Shown here piece by piece: positions 1 to 7,144 of a DNA stretch of 64,000 nucleotides. The stretch is taken from contig LJCV01000245.1 of the NCBI GenBank assembly GCA_001298575.1, positions 1 through 64,000 on the forward strand. Reading direction: 5' to 3'. The position numbers and the translations under genes were made by a program. This DNA comes from Actinobacteria bacterium OK074 (GTDB lineage Bacteria > Actinomycetota > Actinomycetes > Streptomycetales > Streptomycetaceae). The notes beneath the pieces were generated by a model. The model did not search any database. It had not been told where the DNA came from and saw only the letters and a program-made list of their open reading frames with translations. How positions within the stretch are numbered: the stretch's first letter is position 1; each line of letters starts with the position of its first letter.

Positions 1-620
1 GCAACCCGCGCCGCCGGGCAAACACCCGAGGCGACCGAACCCGCAGCCGCACCCGCCCCGGCCCCGACCCCCGCACCCGCACCGGCCCCCGCACCCGCAC
101 CCGCACCCGAGAGCCCCACCCCCGAAAGCCCCGCGGTCACCCCCGCACAAAACCCTCTCTCCCCGACCTCAGCCCCGCCGTCGCCGTCGCCGTCCCCACC
201 CCCACCGCACCGATCCACCTCACACCAAATCCGCTTCCCCGCAGCCTCCGTGGACCACCCCCACCGATCGGCGAGACAGTCGACGAGCGCCAACCCCCGC
301 CCCCCGGTCTCGTCCCCGTCCGCGCACCGCGGCAGCGGCGCCCGCGTGCTGGAGTCGGCGACCTCCAACCGGACCGTGCCGGAGGGCCCGTCCGCGGAGT
401 CGTCCCAACTCCCCGGCAGCAACAGCCGCAGCACCGCCGGGGACCCGGTGTGCACGACGGCGTTGGTGACCAGTTCGGAGACGAGCAGCGTGAGCGTCTC
501 GGCGAGGGGCTCGTCCGCCTCCACCCCGCACCCGGCGAGCCGCGAACGGGCCCATCTCCGCGCCCGGCCCACTTCAGTGGGGTCGGGCCGGATCTCCAGC
601 TGCACTTGACGCACCTGCAC
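1..620 (-). CDS. ATP-binding anti-sigma-type protein (HATPase_c_2), 3' end off window
   Basis: Reading the minus strand from GTG at 620, the protein opens with a segment VRQVQLEIRPDPTEVGRARR and then carries the GHKL ATPase boxes of the RsbW/SpoIIAB-like family: the N-box region LLVSELVTNAVVHT, then LEVADSS and GGRGLALVDCLADRWG. Such proteins bind ATP and act as small anti-sigma or switch kinases, often paired with XRE/DUF397 proteins in Streptomyces. After about residue 145 the sequence turns into a Gly/Ala-rich low-complexity tail that is still open at base 1, so the C-terminus is not seen. A stop lies just upstream of 620, so only GTG 620 or GTG 614 can be the start. The partner protein is unknown. 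A perfect palindrome lies about 60 bp upstream. Confidence 0.8.
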   Translation of the reverse strand, partial: MQVRQVQLEIRPDPTEVGRARRWARSRLAGCGVEADEPLAETLTLLVSELVTNAVVHTGSPAVLRLLLPGSWDDSADGPSGTVRLEVADSSTRAPLPRCADGDETGGRGLALVDCLADRWGWSTEAAGKRIWCEVDRCGGGGDGDGDGGAEVGERGFCAGVTAGLSGVGLSGAGAGAGAGAGAGVGAGAGAAAGSVASGVCPAARV

Positions 621-1053
621 CGCTCACACCATCCGAACCGGCGGACACATCGCCTCGCGCCGCACAAAGGGCAGAAGCGGAATCACGGACCGTGATTCCC
701 TTGCGAGACAGCATGATTGACGTTCCGTCACCGCAACAAGCGCTTCGGGCATATTCCAGCGCGAAGGAGTACGTGTACGGCATACTGTGCGACGCTCGCC
801 CCGGGAAGTCGAACAGGCGGCGACGGCAATCCGCCGCGCCCCACGCGCAACCGAAGCGGCGCGCAGCACCGGACCAGGCATTCCCGCGGACACCCGCACG
901 GACACCGTCGGCGCCGTCACGGGCGCCGCACCGGGATGCATCGGCCTCAGAACCACTCGCATCTCACACAAGGTACCGGAGCGGCACACCGACTCCAGGC
1001 CGTGACAAGTCACGCCTAGGACACAACCCGATATCAAACTTCCGTATCGCTCC
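621..1053. other. 433-bp gene-poor gap
   Basis: Apart from the palindrome at 679-699, I find no convincing gene. A 72-codon plus-strand frame from GTG 787 and a 69-codon minus-strand frame from ATG 783 are open, but neither resembles a family I know and their codon use is mixed. It probably holds the promoter of the ATPase gene on the minus strand. Confidence 0.5.
679..699. promoter_or_regulatory. Perfect 10+1+10 palindrome, probable operator
   Basis: The arms GGAATCACGG (679-688) and CCGTGATTCC (690-699) are exact reverse complements around a single A. The site is about 60 bp upstream of the ATPase start at 620, where an operator would be expected. The regulator is unknown. It has no T-run, so it does not look like an intrinsic terminator. 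Confidence 0.55.
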
Positions 1054-2010
1054 TTATCCACCCGATTCCCCACCGCATTTCCCGAACCCCCCTCCCTCCC
1101 CCGTCTCGGCCAGCAGGGCAGCGGCGAGAACTTCCTCACTCTCCGTGACACCGCCGCCCCGCCGGGCCCGCACCCAGGCCCGCTTCAGATGCAGGTGAAC
1201 GTCCGCCTCCCAGGTGAACCCCATTCCGCCGTGCACCTGGAGGCAGTCGCGGGCGCCGCGCACGGCGGCCTCGTCGGCGAGCAGCCGAGCCGCCGCGATG
1301 TCGACCGGATCGACGGTGACGGCCGCCGCGTACACGGCCGCACGCGCCACTTCGGTCCGCACCAGCAGGTCCGCGCACACATGCTGGACGGCCTGAAACG
1401 CCCCCACCGGCCGCCCGAACTGCTCACGCGCCCGGGCGTGTTGCACCCCCAGCTCCCCCACCCGCCCAGCGGTCCCGAGCTGCTCGGCGGCGGTCAGCAA
1501 CACCCCCACCACATCCACGCCCCCCGCCGCCGACGGCACCCCCACCACCCGATGCAGAGGCGTCAACGGATCCACCGACCGCACCGCGACGGCCCCGGAA
1601 ACATCCCCCTGTACGACATCGGCGGCGCCCAACCACTCCACCACCCCACCACCGCGGCCGTCACCGTCGACCCGCGTCACCACCGTCTCCCCGACATCCG
1701 CCCCCGCCACCACCCCCGCCGCGAGATGCGTCGCCACCAACGGCCCCGGCAGCAGCACCCGCCCCGCCTCCTCGAACGCCAGCACCGCCTCCGGCAGCCC
1801 CAGCCCCACCCCCAGCGCCGCCTCCGGCAGCCGCAGCGCGAAGAACCCGGCGGCCCCCAACTCCCGCCACAGCGCCCGGTCGAGCACCGGCCCGCCCGGC
1901 TCGTCGACGGCGGCCCGCAGCGCCTCCCGCCCGAAGCACCGCGCGAGCATCTCCCGCACCCCGTCCCGCAACGCCCGCTGATCGTCAGTCAGTTGAAAGC
2001 GCACCCGCAC
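1054..2010 (-). CDS. Acyl-CoA dehydrogenase, short subunit type
   Basis: About 318 aa beginning VRFQLTDDQRALRDGVREML, a typical acyl-CoA dehydrogenase N-terminal helix domain. The C-terminal helices carry AREQFGRPVGAFQAVQH and QVHGGMGFTWEADVHLHLKR, the family signature near the FAD/acyl site. The middle beta domain is short compared with the usual 380-400 aa. That is normal for the smaller partner of heteromeric actinobacterial dehydrogenases of the steroid/FadE type, which form alpha2beta2 enzymes with an adjacent larger subunit. I infer this protein pairs with the 385-aa dehydrogenase whose gene lies just upstream (44-bp gap, same strand). GTG 2010 is favoured because a GGGGAGA ribosome site sits about 7 nt before it; GTG 2004, 2013 and 2016 are alternatives. 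Confidence 0.85.
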   Translation of the reverse strand: MRVRFQLTDDQRALRDGVREMLARCFGREALRAAVDEPGGPVLDRALWRELGAAGFFALRLPEAALGVGLGLPEAVLAFEEAGRVLLPGPLVATHLAAGVVAGADVGETVVTRVDGDGRGGGVVEWLGAADVVQGDVSGAVAVRSVDPLTPLHRVVGVPSAAGGVDVVGVLLTAAEQLGTAGRVGELGVQHARAREQFGRPVGAFQAVQHVCADLLVRTEVARAAVYAAAVTVDPVDIAAARLLADEAAVRGARDCLQVHGGMGFTWEADVHLHLKRAWVRARRGGGVTESEEVLAAALLAETGEGGGFGKCGGESGG

Positions 2011-2054
2011 CACCACTCTCCCCGTCAAGGCAGACCCACATGACGAACGCCCCC

Positions 2055-3212
2055 TCATCTCCCCCTGGGCAACCCCAGAATCCGCTCGGCCACGATGTTC
2101 TTCTGGATCTGCGAGGTCCCCGCCGCGATGGTGTACGACAGCGCCGACAGCCGTTCCAGGACCCAGGGTTGACCGAGGTCGAGCGCGTCCGCGCCCAGCA
2201 CCTCGGCGGCGGCGTCGTACAACTCCTGCCGTGCGTGCGAGTAGCGCAGCTTGAACACGGAGCCGCCGACGCCGGGCACGCCGCCCGCCGTGGTCTCCGC
2301 CTCGCTGACGTTCCACTGGGTCAGCCGCCACAGCGCGCGGAACTCGGCGTTGAGGCGGCCGAGACGACGGCGGACCACCGGATCGTCCCAGCACCCGTTC
2401 CCCCGTGCCGTGTGCGCGAGTTGGGCCAGGACGCGGCGGCAGGCGACGACCTCGCCGACGAACGCCGTGCCGCGCTCGAAGGCCAGCGTCACCATCGTCA
2501 CGCGCCAGCCGTCGTTCTCCGCGCCGACCCGGTTGCCGACCGGCACCCGCACCTCGTCGAGGAACACCTCGGCGAACTCGGCGGACCCGGCGAGCGTCCG
2601 CAGCGGCCGTACGGTGACGCCGGGCGCGTCCATCGGCAGGGCCAGCCAGGTGATGCCGCGGTGTTTGGGCGCGTCCGGGTCGGTGCGCACCAACAGCTCG
2701 CACCAGTCGGCGACTTCGGCGTGCGAGGTCCAGATCTTCGAGCCGTTCACGACGTACGTGTCACCGTCCCGGCTGGCCCGGGTACGCAGGGAAGCGAGGT
2801 CGGACCCGGCGTCCGGTTCGCTGAACCCCTGGCACCACACCGCCTCCCCGCGCAGGATCGGCGGCAGCCAGCGCGCCCGTTGCGCCGCGCTGCCCTCGGC
2901 GGCGATGGTCGGCCCGGCGTGCAGCAGCCCGACGAAGTTGGCGCCGACGTAGGGCGCGCCCGCCCGTTCCGTCTCCTCCAGGAAGATCAACTGCCGGGTG
3001 GGGCTGGCCCCTTGGCCGCCCGCGTCGAGGGGCCAGTTCAGCCCCGCGTACCCGGCGTCGTACAGCATCCGCTGCCAGCCGAGGTCGTACGCGCGCCGCG
3101 CGGGCCAGTCGTCGGGGGACGGCTTCGGCGGCAGCAGAGGCAGTGTCTTCGCGAGCCACTCCCGCAACTCCCCCCGGAACACGTCCTCTTCGGGTGTGTA
3201 CGCGAGATCCAC
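2055..3212 (-). CDS. Acyl-CoA dehydrogenase, full-length subunit
   Basis: 385 aa starting MDLAYTPEEDVFRGELREWL from GTG 3212. The flavin/substrate motifs are present: WCQGFSEPDAGSDLASLRT in the beta domain and SALSYTIAAGTSQIQKNIVAERILGLPR at the C-terminus, the usual acyl-CoA dehydrogenase terminus. It oxidises an acyl-CoA to the 2-enoyl-CoA with FAD and passes electrons to ETF. It is first in the minus-strand pair with the shorter dehydrogenase at 1054-2010 and divergent from the CoA ligase at 3386. The three genes therefore suggest activation followed by dehydrogenation of a fatty, steroid-like or aromatic acid; the substrate cannot be read from sequence. The shared promoter region holds two matching inverted repeats. 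Confidence 0.9.
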   Translation of the reverse strand: MDLAYTPEEDVFRGELREWLAKTLPLLPPKPSPDDWPARRAYDLGWQRMLYDAGYAGLNWPLDAGGQGASPTRQLIFLEETERAGAPYVGANFVGLLHAGPTIAAEGSAAQRARWLPPILRGEAVWCQGFSEPDAGSDLASLRTRASRDGDTYVVNGSKIWTSHAEVADWCELLVRTDPDAPKHRGITWLALPMDAPGVTVRPLRTLAGSAEFAEVFLDEVRVPVGNRVGAENDGWRVTMVTLAFERGTAFVGEVVACRRVLAQLAHTARGNGCWDDPVVRRRLGRLNAEFRALWRLTQWNVSEAETTAGGVPGVGGSVFKLRYSHARQELYDAAAEVLGADALDLGQPWVLERLSALSYTIAAGTSQIQKNIVAERILGLPRGR

Positions 3213-3231
3213 CAGCCATCCACCTACCCGT

Positions 3232-3248
3232 TCTGACGATGCGTCAGA
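3232..3248. promoter_or_regulatory. Operator-like inverted repeat, copy 1
   Basis: TCTGACG-ATG-CGTCAGA is a perfect 7+3+7 inverted repeat located 20 bp upstream of the dehydrogenase start at 3212. It matches the second site at 3325-3341, so one dimeric repressor, for example of the TetR type, probably controls both divergent units. Confidence 0.65.
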
Positions 3249-3324
3249 TTTCCCTGCCTCCGCCGAAGGCTAGCTCCACCCCCCTGGACCGACAAGGCGC
3301 ACCGCCTTACGCTCTGGCACACCA

Positions 3325-3341
3325 TCTGACGAACCGTCAGC
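3325..3341. promoter_or_regulatory. Operator-like inverted repeat, copy 2
   Basis: TCTGACG-AAC-CGTCAGC is the same element as at 3232-3248 with one arm mismatch, 45 bp upstream of the ligase start. The copies are 93 bp apart. Confidence 0.6.
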
Positions 3342-3385
3342 TTCCCCTTCCCGCAGCCAGACTCCGCCACCCGGGGGCCGCCGCC

Positions 3386-4906
3386 GTGAACGACACCGCA
3401 CACGCCCTGAGTTCCGCCCCCACCCTGTGGGAGCTGACCGTCCGCCGCGCCGAACTCACCCCCGACCGCCCGGTCCTCCTCCAGGACGACCGCACCCTCA
3501 CCTTCGGTGAACTACGGGAGAAGGCCGAGCGGTTGGCGGCCGGGCTGTACGGCATGGGTGTGCGCCCCGGCACGGTGGTCGCCTGGCAGCTGCCCACCCG
3601 GATCGAGACCGCGCTGCTCTCCTTCGCGCTGGCCCGGCTCGGTGCCGTGCAGTCCCCGGTGATCCCCTTCTACCGCGACCGCGAAGTCGGCTTCGCGCTG
3701 CGGGAGTCGAGGGCGGAGTACTTCGCCGTACCGGGCGTGTGGCGCGGCTACGACCACACGGCGCTGGCCCGCCGGCTCGGCGCGAAGGGCGTCTTCGAGG
3801 CGTACGACAGCGCCCGACTCCCGGACGGTGACCCGGCCCTGCTGCCCCCTCCGCCCGCCGACGGCACCACGGTCCGCTGGATCTACTGGACCTCGGGCAC
3901 CACCTCGGACCCCAAGGGCGTGCTGCACACGGACCGTTCGCTGATCGCGGGCGGCTCGTGTCTCGCCCACGCACTGCACCTCACCGACGCCGACGTGGGC
4001 TCGATGGCCTTCCCCTACGCGCACATCGCCGGGCCCGACTACACGGTGATGCTGCTCCTGTACGGCTTCCCCGCGGTGCTGTTCGAGCAGTTCGCGCTGC
4101 CGGAGGCGCTGGCGGAGTACCGCAGGCACGGCGTCACGGTCGCCGGCGGCTCAACCGCCTTCTACTCCATGTTCCTTGCCGAGCAGCGCAAGCAGCCGGG
4201 GACGAAGGTCATCCCCTCGCTGCGGCTGCTCGCGGGCGGCGGGGCGCCCAAGCCGCCGGAGGTGTACCACGCCGTCGTACGCGAGATGGGCGTGCAGCTG
4301 ACGCACGGGTACGGGATGACCGAGGTGCCGATGATCACCATGGGGGCGCCCGACGACACCGTGGAGAACCTCGCGACGACCGAGGGGCGACCGCCGGAGG
4401 GGATGGAGATCCGGATCGTCGACGGGGAGGTGCGGTTGCGCGGAGAGGCCGTGTGCCAGGGGTACTTGGACCCGGCGCAGACGGCCGAGGCGTTCGACGC
4501 GGACGGGTTCCTGCGCACCGGCGACCTCGGGCGGGTGACCGGCAGCGGACATCTCGTGCTCACCGGGCGGCTCAAGGACGTCATCATCCGCAAGGGCGAG
4601 AACATCTCGGCGAAGGAGATCGAGGACCTGCTGCACGCGCACCCGGCGGTCGGGGACGTGGCGGTGATCGGGCTGCCGGACGCCGAACGCGGGGAGTTGG
4701 TCTGCGCGGTCGTCGAACAACCGGACGGAGCACAGGAGTTGACCCTGGCGGCGGTGAACTCGTATCTGCGCGCGCAGGGGCTGGCCGTCCACAAGGTGCC
4801 GGAGCGGCTGGAGGTGGTGGACGCCCTGCCGCGCAACGAGACACTGCGGAAGGTGCTCAAGTACCAACTCAGGGAACGCTATTCGGGCCCTGCTCGGGCA
4901 CGGTGA
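3386..4906 (+). CDS. AMP-dependent acyl-CoA synthetase/ligase
   Basis: 506 aa from GTG 3386, the first good start after the operator region, with a G-rich ribosome site upstream. It contains the adenylate-forming motifs in order: P-loop YWTSGTTSDPKGVLHT (about residue 170), THGYGMTEVP (about 310), the FLRTGDLGR hinge region and KDVIIRKGENISAKEIED near the C-terminus, which holds the usual thioester-step region. The enzyme activates a carboxylic acid to acyl-AMP and then acyl-CoA. Its divergent neighbours are two acyl-CoA dehydrogenases, so it probably feeds them. The short spacing and GENIS motif are close to cyclohexanecarboxylate or long-chain acid ligases, but the substrate is not determined. 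The last codons and the stop lie in the first unit of a 28-bp tandem repeat. Confidence 0.9.
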   Translation: MNDTAHALSSAPTLWELTVRRAELTPDRPVLLQDDRTLTFGELREKAERLAAGLYGMGVRPGTVVAWQLPTRIETALLSFALARLGAVQSPVIPFYRDREVGFALRESRAEYFAVPGVWRGYDHTALARRLGAKGVFEAYDSARLPDGDPALLPPPPADGTTVRWIYWTSGTTSDPKGVLHTDRSLIAGGSCLAHALHLTDADVGSMAFPYAHIAGPDYTVMLLLYGFPAVLFEQFALPEALAEYRRHGVTVAGGSTAFYSMFLAEQRKQPGTKVIPSLRLLAGGGAPKPPEVYHAVVREMGVQLTHGYGMTEVPMITMGAPDDTVENLATTEGRPPEGMEIRIVDGEVRLRGEAVCQGYLDPAQTAEAFDADGFLRTGDLGRVTGSGHLVLTGRLKDVIIRKGENISAKEIEDLLHAHPAVGDVAVIGLPDAERGELVCAVVEQPDGAQELTLAAVNSYLRAQGLAVHKVPERLEVVDALPRNETLRKVLKYQLRERYSGPARAR

Positions 4907-5004
4907 AGTTCAGGTCCCTACTCGGGCACGGTGAAGTTCAGGTCCCTACTCGGGCACGGTGAGGTTCAGGCTCCTACTCGGGCACGGTGAAGTAACGCGC
5001 GAAC
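4893..5004. repeat. 28-bp tandem repeat, four units, spanning two converging gene ends
   Basis: Units start at 4893, 4921, 4949 and 4977 with exact 28-bp spacing. Each begins CTCGGGCACGGTGA, and the last is partial. The TGA in unit 1 is the stop of the plus-strand ligase. The reverse complement just before unit 4 gives the TAG stop and the last codons (FTVPE) of the minus-strand EF-hand gene. The array fills the gap between the converging genes. Confidence 0.9.
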
Positions 5005-5486
5005 GCGTTCACGATCTCCGCCTCGCCCACCTTGCCGTCGCCGTCCGCATCGAGCATGTTCGCCGCCGTCATCGCGACCTCCGTGTCCACGCCGAGGGCG
5101 CGCAGCACGCGTACGGTCTCGGGGACGCTCGCGGTGCCGTCCGCGTCGCCGTCCGCCACGGCGAGGGCCGCGTGCAGGAAGGGGCGGGCGATCTCGGCGA
5201 AGCGGTCGGGGCTGTCGCGCAGCCGCTTGACGGCGCCGCCGACGAACTCCTCGCGGGTGATGCGCTGGTCGCCGTCCCGGTCCGCGATGCCGGCCATGCC
5301 CTGCCAGAACGCCTCGGCGCCGACGTACAGGGCCTGGCCCCGGTCGGAACGGGCCGTGACGCCGAACTCCGTCAGCAGCGCCTTGGCCGCCGCGTTGAAG
5401 TCCTCGCGGTCGATGGAGCCGTTGCCGTCCTGGTCGAAACCTGCGAACCGGGCGGCGATCCTGCGCTCGTACTCGGTGCTGACCAT
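4974..5486 (-). CDS. Calmodulin-like EF-hand calcium-binding protein (calerythrin type)
   Basis: 170 aa from ATG 5486 (MVSTEYERRIAARFAGF). It has four EF-hand loops in the calerythrin arrangement: DQDGNGSIDRED, DRDGDQRITREE, DGDADGTASVPE and DADGDGKVGEAE. Loops 1, 2 and 4 have good Asp/Glu ligands; loop 3 is less regular. Such proteins bind calcium in the cytoplasm and are thought to buffer or sense it; no catalytic domain is attached. The minus-strand frame stays open upstream to 5606, but that extension is Arg-rich and unlike the family. The C-terminal codons sit at the border of the 28-bp repeat array. The next gene upstream encodes a STAS protein, separated by a hairpin. Confidence 0.9.
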   Translation of the reverse strand: MVSTEYERRIAARFAGFDQDGNGSIDREDFNAAAKALLTEFGVTARSDRGQALYVGAEAFWQGMAGIADRDGDQRITREEFVGGAVKRLRDSPDRFAEIARPFLHAALAVADGDADGTASVPETVRVLRALGVDTEVAMTAANMLDADGDGKVGEAEIVNAFARYFTVPE

Positions 5487-5633
5487 GTGATCTCGGGCCG
5501 CCTTACGTGAACGTGGGGTCTTTCTCGCTCGGAGCGTACGACGCCGGCGGCCGGTCGGGAGCGGGAAAGCGGCCCTTGTACCAAGACTGCGGGAATTCTG
5601 GGACAACAGTGTGGCCGAGCGGTGTCCGGGGTA

Positions 5634-5645
5634 TGAGGTACCTCA
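5634..5645. terminator. Palindromic hairpin downstream of the STAS gene
   Basis: TGAGGTACCTCA is a perfect 12-bp palindrome flanked by GGGGTA and CCCC, giving a longer imperfect stem, 44 bp beyond the STAS stop on the minus strand. It may end that transcript or be an operator for the EF-hand gene. There is no T-run. Confidence 0.4.
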
Positions 5646-5688
5646 CCCCGAAAACGGACGGAAAGCGTCAGGGAGGCCAGCGGCCCGG

Positions 5689-6069
5689 CTACGCCACCGC
5701 CGCCGGGTCCGGCTCGGTGACGGCCGTGGCGAGGTCCGGGTGGACGTCGAAGAGGCGGCGGACGCCGAGGGCGGCGAGGACGCGGTTCACATGGGCGCCC
5801 TCATTGCCGTACTCGTCGGGCAGGATCAGCCGCAGCCGCCCCCGGCAGGAGCGCAGCAGCCGTCGCGTCGCGATCAGTACGCCGACGCCGCTCGAATCGC
5901 AGAAGCGCACGTCGGAGAGGTCGAGCACGAGCCGGTGGCGGCCGTCGGCCACCACGGCGTGCACGCGTCGGCGCAGCTCCGGCGAGGTCACCAGGTCGAG
6001 TTCGCCCGCCACCGTGAGCACAGCCCAGCCGCCGTTGTCGGTTCCGGTCACCTTGAGCGCCACCGCCAT
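5689..6069 (-). CDS. STAS-domain anti-sigma factor antagonist
   Basis: 126 aa, one STAS domain. The phospho-acceptor loop reads VRFCDSSGVGVLIATRR; the serine after CD is the position phosphorylated by RsbW-like kinases in SpoIIAA/RsbV/BldG proteins. The N-terminus KVTGTDNGGWAVLTVAGELD and the centre RLVLDLSD fit the family. Unphosphorylated STAS antagonists bind anti-sigma ATPases and free the sigma factor. It is divergent from the ECF sigma gene at 6557, but the anti-sigma protein paired with that sigma is of the zinc-finger type. The kinase partner is therefore probably elsewhere. Confidence 0.88.
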   Translation of the reverse strand: MAVALKVTGTDNGGWAVLTVAGELDLVTSPELRRRVHAVVADGRHRLVLDLSDVRFCDSSGVGVLIATRRLLRSCRGRLRLILPDEYGNEGAHVNRVLAALGVRRLFDVHPDLATAVTEPDPAAVA

Positions 6070-6273
6070 GCCTTCCGTTCGCCCACCCGCTGATCAAAAA
6101 CGGAAGCCATTCCTACGCTTCCATCAGCGCGGCTGCCCACTCGCCGTTCCATGAAACACCGCGACGTCGAGGGGGGCTCTAGTCCCTTCGGCCATTTAAT
6201 GAGCATTTCAGATCCGTATCGGTCCAATCCGATCAGAACGCGATCGGAGTCGGTCACGTCATCGGGGGTACGG

Positions 6274-6299
6274 GGAACGGCCGGATCCCTATCATCCGA
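6274..6299 (+). promoter_or_regulatory. ECF (SigE-like) promoter candidate
   Basis: GGAAC at 6274-6278 is followed after exactly 16 bp by TCCGA at 6295-6299, fitting the Streptomyces SigE-type pattern GGAAC-N16/17-TCNNA. It points towards the ECF sigma gene, about 250 bp downstream, so the sigma may control itself. Confidence 0.4.
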
Positions 6300-6475
6300 G
6301 GCGTATGAAGGGGCGCACAATGCCGCAAAGGGGCGTGCGTTGTCAGACGTGCCGACTACATTCGAAGAGCGTGGGGAAGCAGGCTGGACCAGGGACGGTC
6401 CGGCGAAACCAGGTGAAACCAAGGGAACCCGGGGCGCGGCCGAACATCGGGCACCCCGGCAACGTAGGAAACATG

Positions 6476-6530
6476 GGACAGGCGTAGGACAGGTAGAGGA
6501 CAGACGTAGGACAAACGCAGGACAGGCGCC
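6476..6530 (+). repeat. Five 11-bp direct repeats (GGACAGNNNNN)
   Basis: GGACAG starts at 6476, 6487, 6498 and 6520, with GGACAA at 6509, all spaced exactly 11 bp. The array ends 26 bp before the sigma start. Helical-turn-spaced direct repeats are typical of OmpR/PhoB-type response regulator sites. The same hexamer and period occur on the minus strand at 49499-49531. Confidence 0.6.
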
Positions 6531-6556
6531 GGGTAGGGCAAGGATTGAGGGGCCGC

Positions 6557-7144
6557 ATGGCGACGAAGAACGGACCGCTGCGCTGGGACCGCAAGATGCA
6601 GCAGCGGCTCGCGCGCGGTGAGGCCGCCGCGCTCGGCGAGCTGTACGACCGCTTCGCCTCGCTCGTGCACTCCCTCGCCCACCGCATCCTGGGCGAGGAC
6701 GCCGACGCCGACGGCCTCACGCGCGAGGTCTTCCACCACGTCTGGGAGAACCCGGACGCGTACGACCCCAAGCAGGGTCCGCTGCGCTCCTGGATAGCCG
6801 CGCTCACCCAACGGCTCGCCGTACAGCGGCTGCGCGCCAACGAGACCGCCGCGCTGGTCCGCGACGGCGGCGGCACACAGGCGACGCAGGAGCTGGAGCG
6901 CAGGGTGCGGCACGCATCGGTCGCGGCCCGCGCGGACTACATCGTGCAGTCGATGCCGGCCCCGCTGCGCGCCGCCCTGGACCGCGCGTACTTCCAGCGC
7001 CGCGACTACCGCCAGACCGCCACCGACCTGGGCATCTCGGAGGACGAGGCCCGCCGCCGCCTCCGCCTGGGCCTCCAGCTGCTGTCCACGGCCCACGACA
7101 CGGGCCCGTCGGGCACCCCGCCCAGGGTCGGAGGTCCGGCGTGA
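6557..7144 (+). CDS. ECF-type RNA polymerase sigma factor
   Basis: 195 aa from ATG 6557, with GAGGGG about 5 nt before it; the in-frame TTG at 6545 overlaps that site and is less likely. Region 2 is seen in GEAAALGELYDRFASLVHSLAHRILGEDADADGLTREVFHHVWENPD. Region 4 is seen in MPAPLRAALDRAYFQRRDYRQTATDLGISEDEARRRLRLGLQLL. The next gene overlaps by 4 bp (GTGA) and encodes a zinc-finger anti-sigma fusion, the usual sigma/anti-sigma pairing. The upstream region has a possible autoregulatory promoter and the 11-bp repeats. The target genes are unknown. Confidence 0.88.
   Translation: MATKNGPLRWDRKMQQRLARGEAAALGELYDRFASLVHSLAHRILGEDADADGLTREVFHHVWENPDAYDPKQGPLRSWIAALTQRLAVQRLRANETAALVRDGGGTQATQELERRVRHASVAARADYIVQSMPAPLRAALDRAYFQRRDYRQTATDLGISEDEARRRLRLGLQLLSTAHDTGPSGTPPRVGGPA

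Larger units (their letters stand above)
6070..6556. other. 487-bp divergent promoter region
   Basis: This lies between the STAS gene and the ECF sigma gene. It contains an ECF-type promoter candidate (6274-6299) and five 11-bp direct repeats (6476-6530). A 60-codon plus-strand frame starts at ATG 6305, right where that promoter would start RNA, but its codons look non-coding. Nothing else is recognisable. Confidence 0.55.

Noticed and set aside
692..1198. Plus-strand 168-codon frame in the first gap and over the dehydrogenase 3' end
   Set aside because: Arg/Pro/Ser-rich shadow sequence without ribosome site or family signs; it overlaps a clear minus-strand gene.
1189..2043. 284-codon plus-strand frame
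   Set aside because: His/Arg/Pro-rich antisense of the acyl-CoA dehydrogenase.
5507..6154. 215-codon plus-strand frame
   Set aside because: It covers the STAS gene in antisense and has Arg/Ser-rich composition with no motif.
6305..6487. 60-codon frame starting at the predicted ECF promoter start site
   Set aside because: Attractive as a leaderless leader ORF, but codon use is not Streptomyces-like and it runs into the 11-bp repeats.
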